Made by a program: the position numbers and the translations under genes. Below, piece after piece: positions 17,032 through 25,370 of a stretch of DNA of 64,000 nt. Location: assembly GCA_022614855.1 (NCBI GenBank), contig JAKEHU010000029.1:1-64000 (forward strand). The letters run 5' to 3'. The notes beneath the pieces were generated by a model. That model worked only from the letters and a program-made list of their open reading frames with translations, was not told the origin of the DNA and did no database searches. The number at the start of each line of letters is the position of its first letter. The first letter of the stretch is position 1. The DNA comes from Chlamydiota bacterium. Its GTDB lineage: Bacteria > Chlamydiota > Chlamydiia > Chlamydiales > Rhabdochlamydiaceae.

Positions 17032-17427
17032 GGGGGTGTAATGGCTTCGACTTGGGAGCGAAGCATTCATGGCATGCAGAGGACGCCGGTTGGCCTCTTT
17101 AAAAAACTGGCAAAACAATAAATGGTGAAATTAACACCGCTGGCAATTTCGATTTCGAAAAAGCTGGTTTACAAGTAGCTTAAGGCCTAACAGCTTTAAC
17201 TGCTCGGTGGCCCAAAACTACACCGAGAGTTTTGGAACCGCCGTCATTGACCTCGGTTGGAATTTCTGTCTGCGTCTTTAAGGCAGATATTCGAGACTAA
17301 ATAAGACAAGTTGATTTCAAGTGTGGCACCTTTCAGCAGAATCAACTTCCACCCGCCAAAGGTGCTAAGCATGTAGTCGTGGATGTAGAGTTTGCTAAGG
17401 ACGAGAGTTCGATTCTCTCCACCTCCA
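17032..17427 (+). ncRNA. ssrA: Transfer-messenger RNA (tmRNA)
   Basis: The 5' end GGGGGTGTAATGGCTTCGAC and 3' end GAGTTCGATTCTCTCCACCTCC-A pair as the tRNA-like domain (GGGGGTG with CACCTCC, one G-U). The T-loop GTTCGATTC is intact and CCA is not encoded. A tag frame that fits runs from about 17109 to the TAA at 17181-17183: it begins GKTING, is about 24 codons, and ends LQVA, so the terminal residues are VA and not the usual AA. The AT-rich centre contains pseudoknot-like pairings (for example CTCGGTGG with the later CACCGAG). The partner gene smpB is at 213-677. Confidence 0.96.
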
Positions 17428-17434
17428 AAACACG

Positions 17435-17463
17435 AGGCCGGGAAATTCTCCCGGTCTTTTTTA
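17435..17463 (+). terminator. Rho-independent terminator of ssrA
   Basis: GGCCGGGA and TCCCGGTC pair around AATTC, followed by a run of six T. It lies 8 bases after the tmRNA 3' end and overlaps the stop of the convergent SnoaL-like gene. Confidence 0.85.
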
Positions 17464-17901
17464 TTCTATTCTTTGAATCTTCCAGTTGTAACAGGGCTTG
17501 GTAACCCTTTCCTTGATTCGCCATCCTTTAGATGTCCGAACGAATTTGTCGTCATACCAAAGTCCCCATAACATTACCTCAAGAAGAGTTCCTTGCTGAG
17601 GAGGCAGCTCTAATGGATTGTGGCAGAGGCAGCGCACATCGGCTCGATCTCCCTGAATTCGAATTCTGTGATTCGAAATCATATGCTGGCGCGGCAAATC
17701 ACCCAGATTCTCTTTTAAGAATTTTTTAATTGTTTTGAGGTCAGCCTTTGGCCCACCAGCTTTGGAATAGTCTATGCGAGCATCGCTAGTAAAAATGAGA
17801 TCGAAAGCATCAATATCGTGGCTGTCAACTGCGGAGCAGTAATCAACTAGCAAATCCATTATTTCAAAACGATCTGACATTTCTTGTATTGTCATTGTCA
17901 T
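17461..17901 (-). CDS. SnoaL-like (NTF2-fold) protein
   Basis: The 146-aa product matches the SnoaL_4-type layout: EMSDRFEIMDLLVDYCSAVDSHDIDAFDLIFTSDARIDY at the N-terminus, then an HMISNHRIRIQGDRADVRCLCHN strand region and a C-terminal WRIKERV. The family includes cyclases, isomerases and many uncharacterised small-molecule binders, so the substrate is open. AAAAGGGA lies about 7 bases before the start. The gene sits between ssrA and a degenerate copy of the ssrA 3' end, suggesting arrival with an integrated element. Confidence 0.75.
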   Translation of the reverse strand: MTMTIQEMSDRFEIMDLLVDYCSAVDSHDIDAFDLIFTSDARIDYSKAGGPKADLKTIKKFLKENLGDLPRQHMISNHRIRIQGDRADVRCLCHNPLELPPQQGTLLEVMLWGLWYDDKFVRTSKGWRIKERVTKPCYNWKIQRIE

Positions 17902-17981
17902 ATTAAATCCCTTTTTGTCCTTGATAGGACGAGATTAGGAGGAATCTGCAATTTTTCCCAGTCAAAAGTTCTGAAATAGCG

Positions 17982-18023
17982 TCTCCCCACCTCCAAAATT
18001 TAGGGCCTGGAAATCCCGAGCTA
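17982..18023 (+). repeat. Degenerate duplicate of the tmRNA 3' end and terminator
   Basis: TCTCCCCACCTCCAAAA followed by TTAGGGCCTGGAAATCCCGAGC parallels the true ssrA end CTCTCCACCTCCAAAA with GGCCGGGAAATTCTCCCGGTC at 17413-17457. The match covers the acceptor strand plus terminator hairpin. It looks like an attachment-site remnant left by integration at ssrA. Confidence 0.6.
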
Positions 18024-18131
18024 TTTCTTTTCACTAAGAAGCAGAAAGCTTCGTTGTTGCATCACTAGTTGTTTGTGAAAGGCGGAGATGAATGCTCCTA
18101 TATCGGATTGAAAAAAAATAATAACGTCATT

Positions 18132-18147
18132 AGACTATGGCTAGTCT
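18132..18147. promoter_or_regulatory. Candidate operator of the antitoxin gene
   Basis: AGACTA-TGGC-TAGTCT is a perfect 6+6 palindrome 18 bases upstream of the Phd-like start codon, followed by a further GACTAG half-site. Phd/YefM antitoxins repress their own promoters through short palindromes, so this is a plausible autoregulatory site. Confidence 0.5.
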
Positions 18148-18165
18148 GACTAGAGGGGTTTTGTG

Positions 18166-18486
18166 ATGTCAAGAAAAGGACGAACAATTAGGTATAGCCA
18201 TGGTAGACATGAAACCTGGCAATTGCAAGAAGCCAAAGCTCGTTTTTCCGAATTAGTGGATGAAGTAATTGAAGGTGGATATCATACAATTACTAAAAAT
18301 GGTCGCCCTGTTGTTGTTATCATTTCTCATGAGGAATTTGAAAAAATCTATACCCCTAAGAACACCTTAGGAGAATTTTTATCAGAGTCACCATTTTCTA
18401 CTTTCGACCTTGATATCGAGCGTAATAACGACTTGGGAAGAGAAATTGATTTATGTACTCTTTTTTGTACATCATCATCGGGTTAG
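18166..18486 (+). CDS. Phd/YefM-family antitoxin without an adjacent toxin
   Basis: The 106-aa product has the Phd/YefM fold signature: WQLQEAKARFSELVDEVIEGGYHTITKNGRPVVVIISHEEFEKI. The C-terminal toxin-binding tail (ESPFSTFDLDIERNNDLGREIDL) is of the kind normally followed at once by a PIN-domain toxin. Here the frame lacks a stop at the usual place and continues for 9 more residues, while the overlapping downstream ORF encodes a methyltransferase. The ATG at 18166 is chosen, with GAGGGG upstream; a GTG lies 3 bases earlier. It appears to be an orphan antitoxin. Confidence 0.8.
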   Translation: MSRKGRTIRYSHGRHETWQLQEAKARFSELVDEVIEGGYHTITKNGRPVVVIISHEEFEKIYTPKNTLGEFLSESPFSTFDLDIERNNDLGREIDLCTLFCTSSSG

Positions 18487-19091
18487 CAATTCTTGGAATT
18501 TTGATCGGTATTTTGTGGCGATTTTCCTCGCGTCGATGGAAACTTCCTTGCCCAACTTGGTTAAGCTGGCTAGTAGAACTCGATAACCCCTTCACTAAGA
18601 ATAATCGTGCTAACACTATTATTGAATACTTGGACCTTAAATCAGGTATGAATGTATTAGATGTAGGTTGTGGACCAGGTCGGCTTACACTTCCCATTTC
18701 AAAGAAGATTGATCCAAAAGGAAAAGTTACAGCTTTAGATATGCAACAAGGAATGTTGAATCGTGTCCAAGAAAAAGCAGAGGCCACAGGTTTACAAAAC
18801 ATTCACTATCTTCATGCTAAAATAGGAGATGGTAAATTAGAACATAGTCAATATGACCGAGCATTATTAGTCACCGTTTTGGGAGAGATACCCGACCAAG
18901 AAAGCGGTTTAAAAGAAATATATAACTCTCTTAAGCCTGGCGGCATACTAGCTATAACAGAGGTCATTTTCGACCCCCATTTTCAGCGCAAAAGTAGGGT
19001 TCTTCAATTATGCAAGAAGGTTGGCTTTCAAGTAAAAAAGAATATCGGAAACGTTTTTTCATTTACTCTGCTATTAGAGAAACCATTATAA
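18453..19091 (+). CDS. Class I SAM-dependent methyltransferase with N-terminal membrane helix
   Basis: The 212-aa product has one N-terminal membrane segment (FLYIIIGLAILGILIGILW), then a Rossmann methyltransferase: VLDVGCGPGRLTLPI (motif I), VTALDMQQGML (motif II) and LKPGGILAITEV (post-motif). The substrate is unknown. Its ATG overlaps the antitoxin's 3' end by 34 bases, exactly where a toxin gene would start, so the junction may be the product of a deletion or recombination. Confidence 0.8.
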   Translation: MYSFLYIIIGLAILGILIGILWRFSSRRWKLPCPTWLSWLVELDNPFTKNNRANTIIEYLDLKSGMNVLDVGCGPGRLTLPISKKIDPKGKVTALDMQQGMLNRVQEKAEATGLQNIHYLHAKIGDGKLEHSQYDRALLVTVLGEIPDQESGLKEIYNSLKPGGILAITEVIFDPHFQRKSRVLQLCKKVGFQVKKNIGNVFSFTLLLEKPL

Positions 19092-19102
19092 TTTCCCCTA
19101 GT

Positions 19103-19145
19103 TGTAGAGTTGCTAAGAACGAGAGTTCGATTCTCGAAAGCCTCC
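19103..19145 (+). repeat. Second degenerate copy of the tmRNA 3' end
   Basis: GTAGAGTTGCTAAGAACGAG AGTTCGATTCTCG here parallels GTAGAGTTTGCTAAGGACGAG AGTTCGATTCTCT in ssrA (about 17385-17417); the acceptor is diverged (AAGCCTCC). It marks the apparent distal boundary of the ssrA-associated island. Confidence 0.7.
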
Positions 19146-19268
19146 AGGTCTCAACTAATATCTGACTTAATCCACCACTTCATCAGTTTTAACAAATGAG
19201 GCAAAATTTGGGTGGAGTAAAGGAAGAAGAATTTACAAAATTTCGACGACAGACTCTAATATCTTATT

Positions 19269-20084
19269 ATGATTTTACCGCCATTTGCAGCACCCATAGG
19301 CTTTAAAGACTCTCTATTACCACCAGCTAGTGGAGAAACACTATGGTTTATTTTTTCAAAAGATCAATTACTTATTGCTGAAGATAGAAAAACTCTGCCT
19401 TTCCACCATAATTTTTCTTTGCAAAGGACCCTCTATCTAGGAACATTGAGAAATAAACATCTTTTTACAGGCGAGGTTGACTCCCAAGATAAAGCTCCTT
19501 CCGGATGGCTTTGGACTAGTTTAAGACTTCTTCATACTCTTCTTGATGAAGAGAATTATGCTGTAGCAGGAAGAGCCCTGCAACTTATTCATTGGGATCG
19601 CACCAACCAATTTTGTGGGTTCTGTGGAAATATTACCTTTTCTCGCCAAAATGAACGGTGCCGTGAATGTAAATCATGTGGGCAACTTGCTTACCCAAAA
19701 TTAATGCCAGCAATCATGGCTTTAGTGAAAAAGGATGAAAAAATTCTTTTAGCTCGAAGTCCCCATTTTCCCCAAAACGTATACAGCGTTCTAGCAGGTT
19801 TTGTTGATCCAGGAGAAACTCTTGAACAATGTGTTGCTCGTGAAGTTTTAGAAGAAGTGGGAATTAAAGTAAAAAATGTGCGTTATTTCGGCAGTCAACC
19901 ATGGCCTTTTTCATACTCGCTAATGGTTGGATTCACGTGCGAATGGTTAGCAGGAGAGATTAAAATCGATTCTTGTGAAATTGAAGATGCAGCCTGGTTC
20001 GATTCTTTTCATCTACCCCAGTTGCCTCAACCATTAAGCCTTGCTTATATCCTCATAGACGCGCAATTAAATCGTAAAAATTAA
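19269..20084 (+). CDS. nudC: NADH pyrophosphatase / NAD-cap hydrolase (NudC)
   Basis: NudC hydrolyses NAD(H) to NMN(H) and AMP and removes NAD caps from RNA. The 271-aa product has the expected parts: an N-terminal domain, a zinc ribbon (CGFCGN... CRECKSCG, about residues 117-138), a Nudix box (GFVDPGETLEQCVAREVLEEVGI) and the NudC-specific SQPWPFSYS motif (consensus SQPWPFPxS). No close operon partner is seen. With pncA and pncB it is a third NAD-related gene in the window. Confidence 0.95.
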   Translation: MILPPFAAPIGFKDSLLPPASGETLWFIFSKDQLLIAEDRKTLPFHHNFSLQRTLYLGTLRNKHLFTGEVDSQDKAPSGWLWTSLRLLHTLLDEENYAVAGRALQLIHWDRTNQFCGFCGNITFSRQNERCRECKSCGQLAYPKLMPAIMALVKKDEKILLARSPHFPQNVYSVLAGFVDPGETLEQCVAREVLEEVGIKVKNVRYFGSQPWPFSYSLMVGFTCEWLAGEIKIDSCEIEDAAWFDSFHLPQLPQPLSLAYILIDAQLNRKN

Positions 20085-20188
20085 TCCTAGCTTTCAACCA
20101 AAAAAAATAGTCTCAAAAATAAATTCTTAACAAACCTAAGATGATAGTAAGATAGGTTTATAACTTCATTCAATTAGATGATGAATTA

Positions 20189-20719
20189 TCAAGAAAGACG
20201 TTTTGTATAGGATCGCAAGATCGTTAAGGCTTTTTCTATTATTTGAGAAGTTGCTATTTGGTCATTTACTCCTAAATGATTGGCATACACTTTTTGAATT
20301 TTTTTAATGCAACTTGTAACTTTATTAGAGGAAATCTTTTTTTGGATCTTTTTTGGCAGCTGGATTTCCTCGCGCAAAGTTTCTAAAGTCTCCAAAATAT
20401 TATTTACAGCTTTTTCTAAACCCACCTTTGATTCCCCTTTGAAACGGGCCCACATAGCAAAAAGTTCTAGGAAATTGATGACATCTTGCACCTTTGCAGT
20501 GGACATCTTTAAACTGAAGCCTCTTTTTGGCAATTTTTTACTTAAAATTTGAAGATCTAGTTCTAATGTGTTAACGACCTGTTGTTGGGTAAAAGTGGTG
20601 TTGAAGAATTTCCCTTCTTTATCAAAAAGAATATCTAGGTGAAATTCTTTTAATCGTTTGGCTCTCTGCTCTGGGCTCCAATTTATCGATTGAGGAAAAA
20701 ATGAACTAAAATCAATCAT
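20189..20719 (-). CDS. Hypothetical helical protein
   Basis: The 176-aa product is predicted to be mostly helical, is rich in lysine, glutamate and leucine, and lacks a signal peptide or membrane segment (FLELFAMWARFKGESKVGLEKAVNNILETLETLREEI). No family is recognised. It stands alone between nudC (convergent) and the M4-like protease. Confidence 0.55.
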   Translation of the reverse strand: MIDFSSFFPQSINWSPEQRAKRLKEFHLDILFDKEGKFFNTTFTQQQVVNTLELDLQILSKKLPKRGFSLKMSTAKVQDVINFLELFAMWARFKGESKVGLEKAVNNILETLETLREEIQLPKKIQKKISSNKVTSCIKKIQKVYANHLGVNDQIATSQIIEKALTILRSYTKRLS

Positions 20720-20847
20720 CTCGTAAATAAAGCTTTTAATCCTGATAAATAATGCAGGCGATTTTTAAAGTCATCCTTAATTTTTAGATTGAAGTAGTAT
20801 TGCAGGAGAGGTACTTCACAGGCAATTTTAAGAAGTTAAAAAGGGAA

Positions 20848-21660
20848 TTAAAATGAGAATCCAACTGCGAACCAAGCTTTTTTTATGGTTTCACCAATTG
20901 GATTGAGCTCTTTATATCCAATCTCAATAGTTTTTTTTGCAAAGCCTTTGAAGTCTTTGTCTTTCTCTTCAAGCTCGTTGAAAGATTCCCACCAAATTTT
21001 TAGCAATAGTTTATTTCCTGGATCACCATTTGATTTCGCAAGATCTTTTGAGGCGAGATAAAAACCATGACTTAAGAGGCAGCTATTGTGATGCACGTTG
21101 CCATTATCATTAGTGGTTTTTCCTTGTCGATCACACTTTGGGTTAGTTTCTTTTAAGTCTTTTATTGTAAATTGATTGCTTAAATCACGATTGACAATAT
21201 TCCAATCCTTTTTCCCATATACATTGTTTCTAAATACAATACCGACTACATCAGCAATCGATTCATTGATTGCTCCTGCTTCCCCTCGATTTCCAAGAGG
21301 ATTTACATTCTCTATAACTGCATGAGTAAACTCATGACACACGATCTCAGGATGATCTAAAACGTAATTATCATTAAAATTGAAAATTTCTGGATGTTCT
21401 GGAGTTTTCGGATGATAATATGCGTTATCTCTTTCCAAATGAATAAAAAATGGTGGAATTTTTCCTTGATCATCTGCGCCAACTAATTTGTAATTCGTCC
21501 AAAAAAACGTTTTTATCGTCTCTACTGTTTGCATTAGATGGCCACATAGAGCAGATTCTTTGTAAGATTGTGGTGAAATCTTTACATATCCTTGCTGTAG
21601 AAGTTGATTTTTATCCCAAACCTGCGTGTCTTGATAGGGAGATATGCTTGCCCATGCCAT
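20848..21660 (-). CDS. Thermolysin-like (M4 family) zinc metalloprotease domain protein
   Basis: The 270-aa product carries the M4 catalytic set: VCHEFTHAVIE (HExxH, about residue 108), GAINESIADVVG (third zinc ligand glutamate) and NGNVHHNSCLLSHGFYL (the histidine of the thermolysin GGVHxNSG region). The usual secretion signal and long propeptide are missing: the protein begins MAWASISPYQDTQVWDKNQL and enters the catalytic domain directly. It is therefore like the short protealysin-type domain, or is exported by another route such as type III secretion (inference). Confidence 0.85.
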   Translation of the reverse strand: MAWASISPYQDTQVWDKNQLLQQGYVKISPQSYKESALCGHLMQTVETIKTFFWTNYKLVGADDQGKIPPFFIHLERDNAYYHPKTPEHPEIFNFNDNYVLDHPEIVCHEFTHAVIENVNPLGNRGEAGAINESIADVVGIVFRNNVYGKKDWNIVNRDLSNQFTIKDLKETNPKCDRQGKTTNDNGNVHHNSCLLSHGFYLASKDLAKSNGDPGNKLLLKIWWESFNELEEKDKDFKGFAKKTIEIGYKELNPIGETIKKAWFAVGFSF

Positions 21661-21820
21661 TTTAGTCCTATGGTTAAAGAGAAAATAATTTAATCTTTCA
21701 ATAAAAATTTGTAAAAGGATTTTTTTGGTGAGCTATTGAAGCTTAAGACATTACTAAAGAAATTTAATTTGCAAAGCCCTTCAGCTTTTTCTCTTTTGCT
21801 CGACAGAAATATTCGATTTT

Positions 21821-21931
21821 GAACCTATTCCGAAATTCAAAAAACCGCTTTTTACACCTTTTTTTACAGATTTTAGATTCATTTCTTGGCCTACTTAACT
21901 TAAGTATGTCCCACGAAATGGATCTAAAAAA
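21821..21931. repeat. Nested-palindrome element (copy 2, truncated)
   Basis: The sequence GAACCTATTCCGAAATTCAA at 21821-21840 and the internal TTGGCCTACTTAACTTAAGTATGTCC correspond to the reverse complement of the element at 864-1024. The inner inverted repeat is kept (TTTTAGATTCATTTC and GAAATGGATCTAAAA). The far terminal repeat is missing where the methyltransferase gene's 3' end begins, so the copy is truncated. Confidence 0.75.
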
Positions 21932-21934
21932 GGG

Positions 21935-22657
21935 TTAAGCGACAATTTTTTCTAAGATATAAATTACATAAGGAGCTACTTTTATCTCTGAAATCCAGTT
22001 TGGATTTTCATCTAGTCTCCCTAGTGGAAAATGCTTTTTAAGAATTCTGAATCCAGCTTTTATAAATAGGTCGCAAAGAATCTCATCTGGCCAAAAATAG
22101 TTTATATATTCAATTCCCAGATCTTTTAAAAAAATTTTAGCTTCACCTCCATGCGTAAGGTTTTTATTTTGCGGAAAATCTACATCATATGAAAGCCAAT
22201 CATGTGAGTATAATTGCTCGCTTCCAGTAACTACTAAAAAAATCCCCCGATTATTCAAAACTCGATGAGCTTCACAACATATTTCGAAAATCGATTTTTG
22301 GCTTGAAATGGTAAAAAAAACAAAGGAAGAGAAGAATAAGTCGTATGTTTCTTCTAAAACTGGAATTTTGCTACTCTCAATCAAAAAATAGTGAGACTCC
22401 TTATCAATAGCAATCGCTTGTTTTAGCATATTCTTACTTATATCAACCCCAATTGGCTCAAATCCCAAAGATTTTAAAAAGGTTGTTGATCGCCCAGTTC
22501 CACACCCATAATCTATAGCTTTATTACCATCTGGCGGATATTTCTTTAAGAAAGCTTTTATATCTCTAAATCCTAGATAATAAGTATTCTGAAAAGTCGA
22601 ACTAGAGTATTTTTTTGCCTTTTCAGGGGTATCATTAAATAGCGGTGCTCGGTTCAT
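21935..22657 (-). CDS. Class I SAM-dependent methyltransferase
   Basis: The 240-aa product has AIDYGCGTGRSTTFLKSLGF (motif I), PIGVDISKNMLKQA and a later HRVLNNRGIFLVVTGSE. The C-terminal half is diverged, so the substrate cannot be named. The start MNRAPLFNDTPEKAKKY is preferred to an ATG 18 bases upstream because GAGG lies about 10 bases before it. It is divergent from another methyltransferase (22747-23421); the two share little beyond the SAM-binding fold. Confidence 0.8.
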   Translation of the reverse strand: MNRAPLFNDTPEKAKKYSSSTFQNTYYLGFRDIKAFLKKYPPDGNKAIDYGCGTGRSTTFLKSLGFEPIGVDISKNMLKQAIAIDKESHYFLIESSKIPVLEETYDLFFSSFVFFTISSQKSIFEICCEAHRVLNNRGIFLVVTGSEQLYSHDWLSYDVDFPQNKNLTHGGEAKIFLKDLGIEYINYFWPDEILCDLFIKAGFRILKKHFPLGRLDENPNWISEIKVAPYVIYILEKIVA

Positions 22658-22746
22658 TTCAAAATTTCCTCTCATCTCTCACATTGCCTATTTTTTGAAT
22701 TGTGCTATGCTCACTGAGGATATTACTTTTAAGAATCGAAAAATCA

Positions 22747-23421
22747 ATGTTGAAGCAATATAATGAATTTGCAGAAAAGTATTCCAAATTAGTAGTTTCT
22801 CATAACCAAGATAGCATTAAAGCTTACTTTCGATACTTTGATTTCTCTTTAAAAGGAAAGAAAATACTCGATTTAGGTTGCGGCAATGGTTACGATCTCA
22901 TTTACATGCAGTCAAAGGGAGCAGATGTCTTTGGAATCGATGCCTCAGAAGAAATGGTTTGTATGGCAAAAAAGAATATTCCCAACGGAGATATTAAAAT
23001 TGGTTACTTTGAAAATATTCCTTTTTCTGACTATTTTTTTGATATTATTAGTAGTAAATGGGCATTGCAAAGTTCACCTAATATAGGTCCTATCTATATG
23101 GAAATTGCACGAGTTCTTAAACCGAGTGGACTGCTGATATACCTTTCAAGCCACCCTATTCGACAGTTTATTGAAAAAAAGTGTAAAAGGAAAAGCTATT
23201 TTCAAAAGGAAATTGTAGAATCTATTTTTTTTGATGGACAAGTAAGTGTAAGAGAACCATCTCATACTTTGAACGAATATTTGAGTCCCGTTTTTTTTGA
23301 AAATTTCTCCCTATTAGCATATGAAGAGGGGGTTGACTCAGCAGCAGAAAAAGTTGATGGAGATATCTACCCAAGTTATTTCATCATTAAAGCTTGTCGC
23401 AAGAACAAACAAACCAAATGA
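22747..23421 (+). CDS. Class I SAM-dependent methyltransferase
   Basis: The 224-aa product contains ILDLGCGNGYDLIYMQSKGADVFGIDASEEMV, then FSDYFFDIISSKWALQ and ARVLKPSGLLIYLSSH, all typical of Methyltransf_11/25-type enzymes. MLKQYNEFAEKYS is the usual kind of N-terminus; the upstream ATG at 22702 adds a hydrophobic 15-residue tail not expected of this family. The substrate is unknown. Confidence 0.82.
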   Translation: MLKQYNEFAEKYSKLVVSHNQDSIKAYFRYFDFSLKGKKILDLGCGNGYDLIYMQSKGADVFGIDASEEMVCMAKKNIPNGDIKIGYFENIPFSDYFFDIISSKWALQSSPNIGPIYMEIARVLKPSGLLIYLSSHPIRQFIEKKCKRKSYFQKEIVESIFFDGQVSVREPSHTLNEYLSPVFFENFSLLAYEEGVDSAAEKVDGDIYPSYFIIKACRKNKQTK

Positions 23422-23530
23422 AACTAAAATTTATCATTGACGCGTTTACTTTAAAAAGCTGATAATCTCTTAGCGATGAAAAAAAAGTGAAAAATACTCT
23501 CATGCAACCCTTACAATTTTCAAAATCTTC

Positions 23531-24421
23531 TTATTTATTATACTCGGATTCTGTTTCATCGATAAAAGCATCTTTTTCATTTAGAATAATTCGTGCAACC
23601 TCCTCTTTACGCATGAATGCAACTTTTTTGTGTTTTTTCGCATATTTTATAAATTGATCTATGATTTGCACAATAGCTGGGGTGCCTCCAATTCGATCAT
23701 GTAAGCTGACAGACATCATCCGCCGTCGTTTTTTTCCTTCTAAATAAAGTCGATCAAACTCAAATTTTAATTGATTGAGAAATTGTTCTGCTGAAAAATC
23801 TCTACCTTCTATTACAACAATATCATTATTTCTAAGGGTATAGGGAACCACAGCAAATTTTTTTCCTCGAACTAAAGTTACAAACGGCTCATCTCTACAA
23901 AGATCATCGATATGGTAAAGAAATTCCAGGTCTTGAAGAATTTTAAGTGTATTTTTGCTTCTTCTTAGCCAGTTACAGTTATAGCCAATGGAGCGTTTAC
24001 CAGTAATGTTTTCAACTGTTTCCACACCTTCAAGAATAAATCGCTTCTCATTTTCATAAGACATATCATATTGATTATCCCAGCGCATGCCATGTGCAGC
24101 AATTTCATGACCTCGATCAGCTATTGCTCTAGCAAGATCGGGATATTTACGTGCAGCTTCTCCAACAATATGAGAAGTGACTTTTATTCCATATCTGTCC
24201 CAAAGCTCTAACATTCGCCAAATTCCCTCATTCACTCCATAAGCAAACCATGTTCGTGCAGGCAAATCTGGATATTGCTTTGGCAAAGGAGCTCCTGAAA
24301 AAGGGCTATCTGCTCCTTCCGGTTGTCCTCCTGCTTCAAATTGCATAGAAAAAGAGATCACGAGTTGCATCCCATTCGGCCAATGGGATTTGGTAAGGTA
24401 GGGTGATTTGAAAAATATCAT
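23531..24421 (-). CDS. Polysaccharide deacetylase-family protein (PuuE/allantoinase-like)
   Basis: The roughly 296-aa product is a NodB-fold deacetylase: WPNGMQLVISFSMQFEAGGQPEG at the N-terminus, SHIVGEAARKYPDLARAIADRGHEIAAHGMRWD (metal-binding histidines), and late MSVSLHDRIGGTPAIVQ. The order resembles the PuuE allantoinase/peptidoglycan-deacetylase branch. No signal peptide is seen after the chosen start. The start is uncertain; the frame is open to 24496. The substrate is not predictable. Confidence 0.8.
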   Translation of the reverse strand: MIFFKSPYLTKSHWPNGMQLVISFSMQFEAGGQPEGADSPFSGAPLPKQYPDLPARTWFAYGVNEGIWRMLELWDRYGIKVTSHIVGEAARKYPDLARAIADRGHEIAAHGMRWDNQYDMSYENEKRFILEGVETVENITGKRSIGYNCNWLRRSKNTLKILQDLEFLYHIDDLCRDEPFVTLVRGKKFAVVPYTLRNNDIVVIEGRDFSAEQFLNQLKFEFDRLYLEGKKRRRMMSVSLHDRIGGTPAIVQIIDQFIKYAKKHKKVAFMRKEEVARIILNEKDAFIDETESEYNK

Positions 24422-24611
24422 AAAATTGCAATGTTTATCATAAAAAACCAATACTATTGGAAAGATGAACTTTTGGCAAAATCTATTACTTTGCACAGGG
24501 TCTATGCCTTTCTACTTTTGCCACAGAAGGTCCAGCTAACGAACGATAATTCTCTATTTCAAAAACTGCCAAGGTAGTAGTATTATTGGCTTCAATTTAA
24601 AAAGAGGTCTC

Positions 24612-25310
24612 ATGGCTAATAAAATAATGAATTTTTCAGCAAATGAGCAAGATGTGGTTAGTTTTTGTGAAAAGCAGCTAAATCCTACTGAAGCAGATAA
24701 AATTATCAAAGAAGGAAAAGGATTATCGAATAGTGCGGAAATTGAAAAAAATTTGAAGGAAAGCAGATATATTCCTGTTTTAAAGGCCCTTTGGAGTGAA
24801 AAAGATAAAGAAAAACGATTAGAGTGGCTTAAGTCTCATTCTAAACTACATGCACCTTTAATGTTTGAACAAGCGATTGCAGAGTTTGTTAATTATCCAA
24901 CTGTTGAGGCAATTCATTCTATTTCAATGCCTCTTATAAAAGCGGCGACTTTTCGAGTACTCCAAGACAGTAAATGCTCAAGAGATCCCTCTGTATTTAA
25001 TGGAGATGCACCTGGGCGTGTGGCAGAAACGTATATGAAAATCTTAGAAAACCAAGTTCAAAAACATCTCAAAAAAAGTCTAGCTGATATAGGAAATGAA
25101 AAGAAAGAGATGCTAGCATCTTTTATACGGTCAAAACTTATTGAAATAATAAAACAAAGCAAAGAGAAAGAATTACCAGATCCTAGTTGGATTGGATGGC
25201 ACGGAATGAGCGTATTTATAGATGGAAAAATTGAGATGCATCCAGCATCTGATTATAAAAAAATTAGAGATCAAGCAGCTGATGAAATGCTCGGCAAGTT
25301 GAAAGCATAG
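24612..25310 (+). CDS. Hypothetical protein
   Basis: The 232-aa product is soluble, charged and mainly helical (SKLHAPLMFEQAIAEFVNYPTVEAIHSISMPLIKAATFRVL), with no signal peptide. AGAGG lies upstream of the start. No family is recognised. The absence of an export signal would fit either a cytosolic protein or a type III substrate. Confidence 0.55.
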   Translation: MANKIMNFSANEQDVVSFCEKQLNPTEADKIIKEGKGLSNSAEIEKNLKESRYIPVLKALWSEKDKEKRLEWLKSHSKLHAPLMFEQAIAEFVNYPTVEAIHSISMPLIKAATFRVLQDSKCSRDPSVFNGDAPGRVAETYMKILENQVQKHLKKSLADIGNEKKEMLASFIRSKLIEIIKQSKEKELPDPSWIGWHGMSVFIDGKIEMHPASDYKKIRDQAADEMLGKLKA

Positions 25311-25370
25311 AGCGTTTTGGTAGAAACAGATTTGTTTGCATAAAATTTTCTATTTCTCCATTTTAAAAAA

